A DNA stretch of 64,000 nt, taken from Lethocerus indicus. Its lineage: Eukaryota; Arthropoda; Insecta; Hemiptera; Belostomatidae. The stretch spans positions 13,763,501 through 13,827,500 of the forward strand of contig JACDQD010000103.1 in the NCBI GenBank assembly GCA_019843655.1, in the 5' to 3' direction. The notes below the pieces were generated by a model, which saw only the letters and a program-made list of their open reading frames with translations, was not told where the DNA came from and did no database searches. The translations under genes and the position numbers were made by a program. This document shows positions 25,822 through 39,021 of this stretch, piece after piece (position 1 is the first letter of the stretch; the number at the start of each line of letters is the position of its first letter).

Positions 25822-26663
25822 ACGACCGAACCGTCGTAAAACGATAAATGAAAATAATACGGCGGTATTATTTATTTCAGTTCAGTTTCCGTGTTTTAGC
25901 AAATGGAAAATTTCAACGCGAATTATCCGGACAGCCATAATGCGAGAGGGGCCTTCATGAAGCATTGGCCGGCCTATAATCAAAGTGTTGAACGACTCAT
26001 TTTTCAAGTTCTTCTCGCGTTCGAACCGCGCGGCTGGGGTTGGACAGCGGGGGCTTGAATCTCATTCGGTTCTTCATCGCCTCCTAACACCGCTTATTAT
26101 TAATTGAACGCGAAGACGGTTTCGAGGCTTTATGCGCGGCTGACATTTAGACGCAGTAGGGCGTCCATTCGGGTTTTCCTCCGGCCACGAAAGATTCTGC
26201 GACCCCTCTCGCAGACCGCAAGATTTGAATGGCGCGGTTTCGCATACACTCCGCCCCGTTGAAACAGTCTGAACTCGTCTTTTTCTGAATTTCAATTCAG
26301 TTTATTCATTAAAATTGTTTAATTTTCTGATATTCATTTTGTCTTTAATATTCATGTGAATCCGTTACAACTTTCATATTATCGAACGTACTGGACTGTA
26401 TTATGTTTCTCCATATTTCTTGTATAAATTATATTATTATAATTCAAAATATATTTACATAAAAATTTAACTTTAAGATATTTATGAGGAGGTCTGGTAT
26501 TCTAACAGAGTATACATATAATAAATATTTGATTGTTATTCTTCCCTCAGTATATATTCAGGTACTTAACGGTTTACAGAAAGTCGACAAGTTGAAAAGG
26601 CATATTTATTGAGTCCAAAATTAAAGAGTTATCGAACCTTACAAGTAATAAAAGTACCCTACA

Positions 26664-26685
26664 CCTCATTACTCTAGTAATGAGG
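26664..26685. repeat. 10-bp perfect inverted repeat
   Basis: CCTCATTACT-CT-AGTAATGAGG is a perfect inverted repeat with a 2-base spacer. A second hairpin follows 40 bases downstream. Confidence 0.75.
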
Positions 26686-26724
26686 AATATTTCTTTCCCT
26701 ATGAAGCTTTCGAGTTATATGGAC

Positions 26725-26743
26725 ACCGGCATTTCCTGCCGGT
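26725..26743. repeat. 7-bp GC-rich hairpin
   Basis: ACCGGCA-TTTCC-TGCCGGT forms a perfect hairpin with a 5-base loop inside otherwise AT-rich DNA. Confidence 0.65.
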
Positions 26744-29131
26744 CTGCCAGTTTCCTTCTCTTGAATCATAAAGAGATTATGAAACCAATTTCAGAAATAG
26801 TATATAAGATATTTCATGATAATATACATAATCGCGTTCACCAATTTACTTAATTACCTTTACATACATATTGAATTATAGTAGTAACTGTTTAGTAAAC
26901 GTATGGGTGAGTGTGTATGAAACCTATAATAAATAATGACATAGGCGAATTACACTGTATGACTTCATTTGAAACAAATTTGAATATTCGAAATCACGCC
27001 TGTGCGTACTAGTGCTCATGTTCCATTTGCAAGTGACCTTAACGCCCCTACTGTCCGTCCAAGGTGTGCGCAACTATCAATCATCTCGGAACTCAGCCAT
27101 TTATAATCAACTCCGTCGACTTTAAATGTTTAATTCCAGCGCTGTAATAATTCAACGGCGTTCGAAATGCCGTTCTAAAGAAGAAGAAAATATAATAAGG
27201 TAGGGAATTTAAACAATTGTAGTCTGTATATTTTAAAAGATAAGCAGATAAATAAGTCTTGAAAAAAAATAGCCACAAATCAGTTGTAAATGTTAAGGTT
27301 GAAGAAAGCCGGTCAGACTATTCGGGCCAGTAAGATTGCGACACGGCCGCCGTCTTTTATTTCATTTCTTCGTATAATTTAAATTGGGCCTACTAAATAT
27401 ATACAGAAACTGGTTACTAAAATTCAGATTCTAATAACGGTCGTGCTAAACCATCGCCGGGATAAAACTGGAGGCTCGTATAAATATGCTGGCTTTTATG
27501 TTTAAAACAACGACTAAGTAGGTTGAAATGTTTTACCGTGAACGCATTTCATAACACTCGGTCCCGTTTCAGACGCTGGGCTCCGTAGTTAAGGCAAAGT
27601 TCTGGAACAAGTTGCCAAATTGAGAAGCCGAATGTATTTGAACCGACAGGCCTGAATTTAGTTATCAGTCATAGATTAGACAAAAGTCCAAACCCAGAAG
27701 ATGGAGGACGACATGCCTAATGGAAAGCCAATTGTAATACTTTGCCGAGATCAACCTCAGGAAACAACCCTCACAGTTAGAACCTATATTTGTTAGTTAA
27801 TCTATCATTATCACACTTTCCATTTTCCTTATTTCTTTGTATAACCTTTCTAACATATGAAATATAATAGCCTAGTATTTTTACTCCTGAATTGACACCT
27901 CAACAGTCTCCGTTCCCGTCAGAATTGCACTGGGATATGGATCATGTAGCTAGAGTTCGCATTAACTGTCCCCTTCATACAGAACAATTAATGACCATAA
28001 TATATCAATCAAAATCACCCCATACTGGTGATAAATTAAAAGAGTGATTTTGATACAGGAATGATTCCTACAATTCATTTATTCCCAATCGTGTCAAACT
28101 CATTCAATCCGCATTCCATCTGGAGCTGCGGTCAAACTCCGATTGCCGACCGCAAAACCGTAGTCACAGTCGACGCACATCTTATAGAACGCAATCGATA
28201 AATTGCCTCTTATTTACTCCGAGGGGCGATTGGACAGCGCCCAGTAATTCAGGTTTGTCTTCTGCTTCTCGTTAATTCTTTTCCCCTTTTTTTTTTCTGT
28301 CGTTGTTTCAGAAAATAAAATGTGAACTCCTACTGGGGCGAGAGCGAGGAAAAAAAGCCGGTCTGTCCCCGGGGCCGCCGATCAATTATGCGCCTTGCGG
28401 TTGGAAGGGGGGGGTGGGCGGGGTGCCCATACTTCCTGGACAACGGACGGGTTTCTTGTTGCCTTTTTTTTTGTTTCTTCACCACTTGACCTTTTGGCGA
28501 AACGCTAATTTGTTTGGGCTCCCAGCTTGGGCCGCCTCTTCCCCTTCTGTTCCGACATCTTTTAACTGTCTTTAGCTCCCACGGAGTCTCTGAAATGCAA
28601 CAGATATTGGGTTTCAGGACGCTCGGAGCAGCGACAGTGCTGGGAGGAAAGAAAGCGGGTTGATTGATGAATTCGAACAATGTTCCGATAGGTTTATGCG
28701 GTATACCTGCTATGGTTATGTTTGAATATTATCGACGGCTAAACCGGAACCGGCATAGAATGGGTGAGCTCTAGAAGCTATCAAATCCGAACCGTTGGGT
28801 CCATGCATTTCAGATAATTCAATTTATTAATTTTATCAAGAAAGTACACCTCGCGTATCTATTGATATGTATTAACCACTATGTTCATAATTTTGATCTG
28901 GAAACGAGCGAGTGATGAAAACAATTAAGTCACGACAGAAATTCGTCCGCAGTTGATATATACGGCCGTCGTAACTTCGGTTAGAAATTTCAATATGCCG
29001 GGAAAACTTTTTTCACGGTAAAATTTAACGACGCGAAAGAGAAGAGTTGGAGCGTAAAATATTTTTACACTTCCCGGTTTGTGACGCATGGGCTGGAGGA
29101 AGCGGGAGAGTCCGCGAAGCAATACGGCCCT

Positions 29132-29144
29132 CCCCCCCCCCCCC
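29132..29144. repeat. C13 homopolymer
   Basis: Thirteen consecutive C bases follow ACGGCCCT. Homopolymers of this length are prone to sequencing length error. Confidence 0.95.
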
Positions 29145-32100
29145 AAACCGGGTAATATGTCCCATCCTCACGTTCAACTTTTTACAGTTCATAAAACCCA
29201 ATCGAGGTATATTAGATTGCCACCCCCGGGGTCCTGGCCTATAATTCAGCTAGGTGACAATAAAAAAAGAACGAAACTAATTTGGTTCAACTACAGCCCC
29301 CAGTTTGAGTACAAAATTGTGAACTCTAAAATTCCCCATTTAATATATATAATATATATCCTCCCTATTTCAATTTCCTAAATGTATATTGTGTAATATT
29401 TTTGGCATAGAATATTAATATAGTACGTCTCCTAATCTTTTGCAGTATATGAAACATAATTTAAATGTTTCATTTGTCATATAATCTTTTTGGATAAGAA
29501 TGTAAGCGCTGTGATCACGGAAGAGGAGAACCTGATCTTTAAGAACCGTCCTGACCTGGGCTGTGGTATTAAGAGAGGCGTCTGCGAAACATTTGCCCGT
29601 TGATTTTATGACGGCGATAGACCGAGCGACGCCTATAGGCCTCGGATGCGGTTTAGGGCTTTAGTATTGGGCTCTGTAGAGCTAGGCTAGGCCCCGCGGC
29701 CGACGCCCATATCTCTCTCTCTCCTCGGCGCTCTGAGTCCGTCCATTGTGCCCGCTACAGCGTCTGAGCCGGCCATGGTTTATGCTGATTAGTCTTCACA
29801 ATGGGCACGGGGGAATGCAGCCGGCCCTCTATTTTAAAAAGAGACCCCCTTGTCAGCGACTGCTCCACCTCCCCCGCCGCCACCATATCTCTCTCGTTGC
29901 GGCTTACATCTAAATTCATAACGGGGGTGTGAATCACCTCCTTGAAAATAACATTGGGACAGTTGTTGGACACAGACCAGAACACAATCAGAGTTGAATT
30001 GGTTTTAAATCGTAGACATTTTACGATTATTGCGGAAATACTGTTGGAGGAGGGAGGCTTTCTGTACTCTGGAGAACATGAGCTTAAAAGAAAATAATAC
30101 GTTAGTTCGGTTTTTCCAAGTGTGTTGCAGGAATTCAGATCAATAATGGGGACCCCATAACAAGTACAATTGCATTATTACATTTTACAACTATTACAGA
30201 TTAATTGAAGCTCAAAACATTATCCAGGCGATATTAGGTATTATATAATTTCTGAAATTAACCAAACGCCCTCCAAATTTTTTAGAATGCTGCGTTGTAG
30301 ACTTCATGCGGTAGGCCAAGACAGCAGGGTTCGTTCTGCGGCAATAACTTCCATTAGGCAGCCCTCGCCTACTGCTATGCCAGTAGCGGTGGGAGTAGCT
30401 TTTCAATTAATCCTTGCATTTAGTTGGACCCGGCCTTATTAATGCCCCACTATTAGACAGGATTTGAGCCAGGATGAAACTATCATTTTTTCCCCCCTTG
30501 TTGTTGCCGACGTTGTAATTCTTCATCTCGGTGTTATTTATTATTCGGACCTTAATAAGTGCGAAATTTTCCCATGTACAAAAGGCCCAAAGTCGACCCT
30601 AATTGCGCAGTAATCGGCTTAATTGCTTTCTCCCTCTATCTCTCTCTCCCCTCGAGAAAAAAATTATCCAAAATAAATAAGCCAGGCATTTTAAATTGGT
30701 ACAACCCGTTGTCTATTTTTTAAAGCAATAAGCAATAAAATATAAATACAATTGGGAGTAAATATTCATTAGAGAATTCAACATAATCCGGAAAGCCTTG
30801 TCTTTCCCAATTGCCTCGTATACAATATTAATTTTCTTAAATCCCTGCTATTAATTAATTTATCACTTATAACATTTATTACTTCCGTGAATTTTTCCTT
30901 TAAAATTCATAAGATATGTTTGAAGTGGCCCATTACCTTAGGTTTTGTTATTTCAAGCAATATTGTTTCTGATAACAAGTTTCGTATGGACAATAGATTC
31001 TTGATCATCCTCGATAATTGCCTTCTACCAAACATTTGTAAATCCTAATTTATAATCCGCCTATTATTATGTAAACCATCAATGTAGCAATTGCTACCAA
31101 TATCTGTCATATTTATCTTAAAGCCAATAAATTATATACTTAAAAACTCCAACGTTTAAATCAAAAACATTAATCAACTAATTTGTAATTGCGAGCTTTG
31201 ACCACCGAAAAATGCAGCGAAATTATTAAAAAAAAAATAGGGACTGTTAATGAAAATTATGAAGTATCAAACATACTTCAAAGCCATTTATTGGGTTTCA
31301 GTTCGAGAACCGGAATCCGGATCCTTTAATGTTTCACGGTCGTAAAACCAACTGTCGCGGCGATATAAAACTATCGGCGCTTTGGCTTTTAAGTGGGAAT
31401 TAAAAAAAATAAATAAATAAAACAGAACCCTTTGATCGGAGTCCGAACGACGTTTCCCGGCTATAAACGCTACCGAGTGACCTCCGCTTTCGGAATAAGC
31501 GATCAGATTTTATTAGGGGTTTAAATTGAAACCCGACAGGAGTTCATGGATGCAAAAAGGGTGGAGAAACCAAAGCAAAAAGACCATATTTAAACCAAAT
31601 GTAAACATCGTAATTATCCTCACACCCTGTACACATTTAGCAAAACCTGTACATGACATTGGTCCATATAGTAGGGACATGAAGCATAGTACGAAAATAA
31701 TATAAAACTCTTGTTTTCCAATGTGATAAACACTAGTTTTTGTTTCTCTCTGTTTTATTTGGATTATTATATTATTAAAATATTAATTATGCATTATTTT
31801 ACAGTTTATTTAAATATTCTACTTACTATCATCAGAGCTGATTATTCATTATATTCAATGTAAGCGAAATTTATTTCAATGGTAATTTGACTATAATTTG
31901 AAATTATAATTGATTTCGCATTATCGAACCCTAAACACTTAAACCCAAAATCACTTTTACAGTCAGACTGTCTGATAGAGATAAGAGGCATTGACACAAG
32001 TGTCGACCGTCGGCGGAGTTTACCAGAGTTGCCCGCGTTAAATGACAGGCCTCGAACCATTATTATACCATTTTTTTGTCCCTTTCGACGAATAATATGG

Positions 32101-33833
32101 TTATGGCGTTATTCACAGTCGGCAAAGTCATTTGTAGAGGTCTATACGAGTCCCAGAATAGGCTTCAGCCACCAGACATATATACGTCGGCTAATTACCA
32201 TAGGTAAGAAAATAATCAATCTCGGCAAGGTTGGGCACTCCTCAACAGGCCCAATCATAATTCATTCAGTGAATTATGAAGGCACAGTGAAGGGATGAAT
32301 TTTTAACACAAGGAGTTAACTCGATAATAAATCGTTAATTGAATTGCTTTGTTGTGTCAAAACAAATGAATAAAACATGTTTCCAAAGTGTTCCGACGTA
32401 CTCAATTTCAAAGTGCAACAAATCCAAACATAATTCATATTTAATGGAAAGTTGGGAGTTCGCTCTACCGCATATTCCTTATACATAATTAAAAATTCTA
32501 ATAGACTATACCACCATCATTATTTTTTGTCCTTTCGGACAGTAATCCGAACCCTCGCAGAACTCCAAGTAAACATATTAGTAGTATTGGGATTTGGAAT
32601 TATTGTAGCATTAAATATTAAAAATATAGGAAAAATAAATGATTAATTGATGAGCGCAGTATATCAGCAATTTAAATAAATTATACAATGTGCAAGAAAC
32701 GTTAATCAGTACCATACAAATGACGTAAAGGTAGCAGGTATAGGAAGAGTTGTGTGACAGGTTATGAGATTCAACCTATAATATTTTATCCTGCGACTGT
32801 ATAAGCAAATGAAGTTTTAAGGATAAAATATAAGAATTTACAAGTGTTATAAGAACAATATAATGGGAGTTTTCACAGCAGAACAGAATGTCGCTCATTC
32901 ACATTCTTCGAGCTCGCTAAGGGGCAATTTAATCGGAATTTGGTATTTAAACCTACAAGCATTACGTTCACTTTCAAGGCGGCGATTGCACTTGAAATCT
33001 GCTACAAGAAACGGGTTAATGATACCTTTCGATACGCAATCGGGTCGAGTGATAAAACGCGGGCCGAAAGAAATACTCATTGCTCTGCGAAATACAGTCT
33101 AAAAACGAAGGAACAACGGGAAGGGGGTAGAGCGTGCTAAGCGGGAGCGATGTGAACTTGGGCCGCAATTAGAGTTTGACCGGGTGGGTCTAATTGGTTC
33201 CACCCTTTGTTATAACGGTGAACGGCGAATGGGTTTTGTCACATGTTCGCCGACACCCGGGATAGCCGCGTAGGACCCCCGCATTCCCAGATAATTACAA
33301 CGCAAGTAAATATAAACAGGAAATGGGAAGAATACCTGGCGGTGATCGTGACTCCGACAGCCTAATGATAGTTTCCCTACGAAAATTCGTATTGGACGTA
33401 CTGAAATTTGGCAAAACGCCTACCTCTTGCAACAATCTGAAAAATACTTCAGCAGCAATAAAAACGAAGACCGACTTAAAGTTTTATAATACTGTTATAT
33501 TGTATCTATATTAATTTTGCCTGTATTTTAGAAGCAGTAGCAATAGGTCAGTGGACAATAAGCCCAAGTGAGGCACTTCGATAATTCTTCGCGAAAACTT
33601 ATACAGTTTTCTTATCAGATCGGTAACTATTGACGAAAACTGAAGACAGAAAGTCGAAACAACTCCCGCATTCCTGTTAGGTTTGAGACGTACACTTTGC
33701 GCCGGAACGGGCCCCACCCGCTAGTCTGAAGTGTACAAGCCGCTCTCTGAGAGGCACTGCCCCTAACTGTATTCAACCGATTATAAATTCAGGCCGGCCA
33801 AATAATTTGAGGGACGGGCCCGCCGAGCCCGCT

Positions 33834-33860
33834 CTGAAGATGGCAATTGTGCGAAGGCGC
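33834..33860 (+). repeat. Dispersed-repeat fragment (CTGAAGA family)
   Basis: CTGAAGA at 33834-33840 is followed by 12 bases (beginning TGGC) and then GAAGGCGC. The 12-base spacing to GAA equals that of the 41.8, 52.3 and 61.0 kb copies. The GAAAC-CGGTC part is eroded. Confidence 0.45.
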
Positions 33861-34032
33861 GCCCATCGCCACGATGCAAATGTGACCAAGAGGACAATAC
33901 ACGGAGATCCATCTGAAGAATAGGCCCGGCCGGCATAAAAGTCCGACCATTCAGGCCAGAGTTTCAATAGGTCGTCCAACGACAGCGATGATTTCAACTG
34001 ATAACCTGTAATTTTCAAAGATTTTTAAATAA

Positions 34033-34071
34033 TATACTACAAACCTGTAGCTACAGGTATACTACAGACCT
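34033..34071. repeat. 16-bp palindrome inside a direct repeat
   Basis: ACCTGTAGCTACAGGT (34043-34058) is a perfect palindrome. It lies between two copies of TATACTACA (34033-34041 and 34058-34066), which continue as AACCT and GACCT. This can be read as a two-copy tandem repeat of period 25 with a palindromic first unit, or as a very small palindromic insertion flanked by a target duplication. Confidence 0.65.
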
Positions 34072-35264
34072 CGCTTTCCCGATATGATTCCTTCCGTTCA
34101 AAACTATCCCACCACTCCAATCCCTCGATATAATAATGTGCCAATAATAATGTTCTCAATTTCGTGGACACACGCGTATCTTTGATACCGTGATCGGGAA
34201 TAAAAAGTGCTAATAACTATATATATTTGGCCGGATCACGATTACGTTTAGCATACGTCGTCAGTGGCCCCAATTTTAACCGGGTCTGGGTCACGACCCC
34301 GACAAGTTGCAGTTATCGTGTAAATTGCGCGGTATACGGGGAAGCGAATATTGTTTTCAGGAAACTATTCCGCGAGATCATTCACGAAGCCTTCGTGGAA
34401 GCGATTCATAAGAGGGTTAAATTAAAACGGCGTACATCTTAATGATAATAAAAGAATAAAAGGAAAGAACGGGTCGTTATTTTACTTGTTCAGCGCGTGA
34501 CTGATTCGTGCGAACTTCACCGTGTTTTCCTAACAGCTGATGGCTAGCAGCATACAACGACCCAATTCTAGGATCAAACAAACCGGCAAGAGACAGAATT
34601 AGCAGTTTACATCTTTATTCAGAAAATAGTTTTAAAATAGAATTAAACTGACCGATTCCTACTCACGATGGAGAAGCGCCAAACCACAAGTGGAGACAAC
34701 GCAGTGATGATATTCTAAAATCTCGCGAGCCTCCAAATAATTTTGCTATTCAATTTCTCAATAGTGAAATTCGTACACTATGGAATTACCGAATTAATTA
34801 TTGCCAGCACAATGTTAAGCCTTAGTTTTATATATCCATGCTATTACTGAAGTTTTCGCAGCTGTAAAAATTTATTTACCTCAATTGATAGCCTTTTTCT
34901 CAATGAAATTATATTCGATGAAATCCGACAAAAGTAATCGAGAGCAAGCCCAGGTTAAAAATATCGTTACTGTTATTCTAACGAGTGTTAAGTTGAAGAC
35001 CCGATTATTGGCAGTGTCTAATTGTTGCAGAGTTAATTAACTCAATTTGCATGCACTCCCGCATACTGTTTTCAATATTTCCTCGAATTAGAATACAATA
35101 TAAATTGTCTGAATAATAAAATATGCCGATGCAATAATTAAAATTAACAGTGAAGTGTTAATTATTCCTCGGCTGAGTTATGGATGCAAAAAAATTAATT
35201 AATTTTTAAAATGGAAAAAACCGGGGATTATGACGAATTTATCCAGTTGCGGCGTGTGCTTGTC

Positions 35265-35280
35265 TGTGTGTGTGTGTGTG
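35265..35280. repeat. (TG)8 microsatellite
   Basis: Eight pure TG units follow TGTC and precede CGTGACCGCG. Confidence 0.9.
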
Positions 35281-36773
35281 CGTGACCGCGTGAGAACTGG
35301 AACGCTCCAGAAAAATGCCGGAACAATGAAGGGTAGTCCGCACCGAGATCCATCATTAATCCCATCCCAATATTAACCGCCGCTTGCGTCAAAAACGCTC
35401 TACGCGTTTATCCCGTTTCGCGTCATCCCACACTTGTAGTTTGGCTATGTCGGGGGGGGTAACGGCCTTGTGTCATACTAGGAGCTAATGTTAAGCTTAG
35501 AAGTGTTTTGAAAGTATCCTTAGACTGTAGTTGAATCATTTGTTTTATTAGGGGGAATTATTTTCTAGGTGAACAAGGGGAATAGTTGTTTGACATAACC
35601 GCAAAACCAGAGCAGTGATAATCTGGTTTGTCCGTTAATTAATGTCACCTCGAGTTACATAGAGTCGTGGCATTTGTCCGTGTTGCAGTCAGGTGCAGAG
35701 AGGAATGAACCTGCTCCAATTAGGATTTTGGTCGGACGTCAGGACGAAGTGACGGCCCCTTTTCGAGAGGCCGCACTGGCCCGCGTGGAACGCGCTCTTC
35801 ATTCGGCCTAATGGATTAAATTAGGGGATATCAAATTATAGACCTTCCACTTATTGCATAATCGGCACGTCCGATGAAGACCAGTGGCCACTAAGGCCGT
35901 ACGTGTGTCACTATCACGCTTGTCACTTTCATTAGCGCCGCCCGTCAATCATTCGGGACAACCCTTTTACGATATAAGCGTAATTGTAATTAGCGTCTCT
36001 TGGCCGCCAGAGCCCTGCCTTGCGAATTTTAAATTTATTTCCAACCATTAAAAAAAACGAGGGTGACATTTCCGGAAACCGATACAAGCAGACTGTGAAC
36101 ATGCACGTCATCCCAAATAAGAACTCTGTGCCGAAATGATTTCATATTTAACAACCTCGATGGAATCGAAAGAAGACGAGCCTTCTCTCAGTACAAGAAT
36201 AGAATGGAATAAGTCGTGGGGGGAAAAAAATCTATCCCGGGTTGTAAATTTTCCTACACAATCTTCGGTCGCCGGCCACGCCGGTTTCATATATCAGCCG
36301 GGTGTTTGGCACGTGCTCAAATAACGCCTACGCCGGGTTTCAAACTCACCCAACTATACGGGCTCCTTTTTTTTTCCTTTTGTACCTGTAATAACATCTC
36401 ATTCGTTATATAAAGCCGATTGTAAAAAGAATTAGACCCCCACACATACGTATACGGCTTCGACAATTGATTTACTGCCCGTTGTACGACATTGATTGCC
36501 GGCATTTGAATGAGTGCCTGCATTCCGTTGAATTTCAAGTGGACAGTCGGACGATACAAGTAAACTCCCGGAGCGAAAACAATATTAATCTATATAATAA
36601 TTGCATACGTTCATATAAATACCATAGACTACACCAATCATTCTAATATCTCAGCTGAACTTGTAGATAGTAGTTAATAGAACATACTACTCTTGTTATA
36701 TCTCGTTTTAATAATATAGTCAGGAATTTATTTACACATGTTCGCTGGTGATAGATAAATACGAGTGTGGAGA

Positions 36774-36792
36774 CTGAAGATGGCAAGATTGA
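36774..36792 (+). repeat. Dispersed-repeat fragment (CTGAAGA family)
   Basis: CTGAAGATGGCAAG follows CGAGTGTGGAGA. The upstream word matches CGAGTGGAGA at 25738-25747, upstream of another copy. The GAAAC part is not preserved. Confidence 0.45.
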
Positions 36793-37252
36793 TGGCTTTA
36801 CTAAATAATAAAGAAACCAACAATTGTTTATTTCCCTCTACGATTTCATTCATTAAATTACAACCTTAAAATACGGGAGGGAGGAGGGGATGATCGTGCA
36901 AGATTGTAAATCACTGCGTTATAGTATCGATAGATAAAAGACGAAGAGGGAATAAAAATAAAAAAGGAAGAAGGAGGAGGTCTAATGGGGCAGTAAAAAG
37001 GGGTATATTATGGGTCTCGTGTTAAGCGTCCGTTAGTAATGGGTCCATCGTGATTGTATTAACCGATATATCGTGACATCGTGTCGCTTCTTAGCTTCAA
37101 TTCTCTTTCTCTTTCTCTCCCCTTACACGCTTCCTATCGCCCCCTCCCTCTCTGTCCTCTTCCACCGCTATAATATACGACAATCTGGCTGCGGTCGGCC
37201 CCCTCAGGTCATGACTCGGTTCATGAATATTTTCTCCCCCACTCTCCCTCTA

Positions 37253-37255
<3 letters not shown>

Positions 37256-37290
<35 letters not shown>
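37256..37290. repeat. (TC)17 microsatellite
   Basis: Thirty-five bases of TC dinucleotide lie within a wider pyrimidine-rich run (about 37095-37310). The tract encodes the Ser-Leu run of a 143-codon plus-strand open frame (37073-37504), which I do not regard as a gene. Confidence 0.95.
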
Positions 37291-37293
<3 letters not shown>

Positions 37294-37871
37294 TCTCTCG
37301 CTCCCTCCACGAGGCCTCGGTCTCATGTTAAATATATTATGTTGGGAAACCGTCGCATTTCGCAAAAATCCGTTGTGCAATGAAACGCGCAAACGGGGCC
37401 CGGGATGTCGTAGAGACGGGGGCTCGTTAAGGGGAATCACGTACGAGGGCCCAGTTTCGGAGGACCTCTCGACCTCGGGTCAACATATATACTCCAGCGA
37501 TTAAGAAAACTACGTTTCAATACGGAGCAGATTGCAAATTCTATCACTGCGGACACAATGAAAGCCAGGGCGTACTGCAATTTCAGTTCTGTTAGTGGCT
37601 AGAAGTCGAATTCAGACATTGCAGTTTAATATGCATAAATGTTTACGGCAAATACTGTGCAATAAGGGGAGACACACATCATACAGCTCCTACGACAGGA
37701 GATTGAATTACATATTCTTGGCTGTTGAAGTTGGCGTCACATAAAGGAGAGCCAGAAGGGAATAATATCTGTGGTATTCGGTAATGCTTGGGGCGCACCT
37801 ATAGGCCATGAGAGGGGCGACGGCTTGTTTATCCGCTAATTTGAATAACTATTAACTGTCCAACATTCTGT

Positions 37872-37875
<4 letters not shown>

Positions 37876-37906
<31 letters not shown>
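37876..37906. repeat. (CT)15 microsatellite
   Basis: Thirty-one bases of CT dinucleotide, the second CT tract within 700 bp. Confidence 0.95.
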
Positions 37907-37913
<7 letters not shown>

Positions 37914-39007
37914 TCATGTCCTTTGCGGTTAACAGTGTCTCTCCTGACATCAGCTATTCGATTCGGGGCGGGGTAGAGGAAATGCTAAGAGAAAGTGGAA
38001 TCTGGAAAATTCGCAATGGCTGACACCAACACTCTTTCATTTGTTTCGTTCGGTTGCGGTGACCACAATTTAGGACCAGAGGTGTTCTTCGCCAATTACT
38101 AAACGTGAGTCTGTCGAAATTATTTAGTTATAAATGTGCGCTATTATAAAATTAGGAATAAAGTCACCTGTCAAAAATCTATCAAGGAAAGGTATAGTTT
38201 GTATTTTGAAACCGGAAACCACGACATATATACACAAGAGATATAAGCCTCAAATGTCAGGAAAACAATTAGCATTCGAAACCAGAGACATTAAATAATA
38301 GGAAAAAAGGTAATAATTTTAATTTATGCGTTATAAAACCCAGAAATAAATTTTTCTCGCTAAGTACATTAAGTTGAATAGTGAATTAAGATATTGAAGT
38401 TTAGACTCTCAATTTCATTCCTGTTTTGTGTTCGATCCCACAAAACTCGGAATATATACGGCAGAGATGTGAGGATAAAGACCATTAGGACGAGGACGAG
38501 AGGGCTCGAAGAAACGTACCGAGGAAGTGGAAGGAAAGATATAAAAGGGAATGGGAATGATGTATTTCGCCGGACAACGAGAGAGGACAAGTCATGCGAG
38601 TCCCCTGCACTTGGACACTAAATCATGCCACCGTCTCGATTCCTTCCAGCGAAACAGGGTTCCCTGCTCTGGATCTAGTATTCCCACATCGGCACCTCTT
38701 CAATAGTGAACAAAGCCCTTAAATTATAAAAAATAATTTCAAGAGTAACAATTAACTAAGAGTTACAATAACTAGTGGTGAATATAAATGTTAGGGTTAG
38801 ATGAACATAATTATTTCTACGTTTCGGCACATTTAGTATGACATAATGTTGAGTCCAGTCTATAAAAATCTATACTATATATTTCTAAACCAATAAATAA
38901 TAAAAGTTTAAATAATATAAAGAGCTTCTTCTGATATTATGCCTCATTCGGATCTTTCGGGAATTCGGATGCCTCTGGGGCGTCTTGTCTGCACCGTTAG
39001 GTAGTAC

Positions 39008-39021
39008 ACCGGTCTAGAAAC
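39008..39021. repeat. Possible dispersed-repeat fragment
   Basis: ACCGGTCTAGAAAC matches the ACCGGTCTAGAAC part of the 56.47 kb copy over 12-13 bases. It is too short to be sure. Confidence 0.25.

Larger units (their letters stand above)
21173..29131. other. Non-coding stretch
   Basis: No gene is supported. GC-rich blocks lie at about 21880-22560, 25370-25620, 25860-26280 and 28320-28660. Long AT-rich stretches lie at 23350-23480, 24300-24930 and 26280-27000. Twin hairpins are at 26664-26743 and a dispersed-repeat fragment at 25791-25821. A strong pyrimidine run ending in TTTCAG at about 28277-28310 resembles a 3' splice site, but the sequence after it has no recognised coding content. Confidence 0.6.
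29145..37255. other. Non-coding stretch
   Basis: No gene is supported. GC-rich blocks lie at about 29600-29960, 33100-33290, 33660-33960 and 35330-36010. AT-rich stretches at 30640-31270, 31700-31960, 32280-32860 and 34590-35220 show no recognisable element. Short (TG)8 is at 35265-35280. Dispersed-repeat fragments lie at 33834 and 36774, and a palindrome with flanking direct repeats at 34033-34071. A purine-rich run (about 36865-36990) precedes a pyrimidine-rich run (about 37095-37310). Confidence 0.6.

Noticed and set aside
37073..37504. 143-codon plus-strand open frame
   Set aside because: It depends on the (TC)n tract (Ser-Leu repeats) and overlaps an Arg-Glu-rich minus frame; no domain seen.
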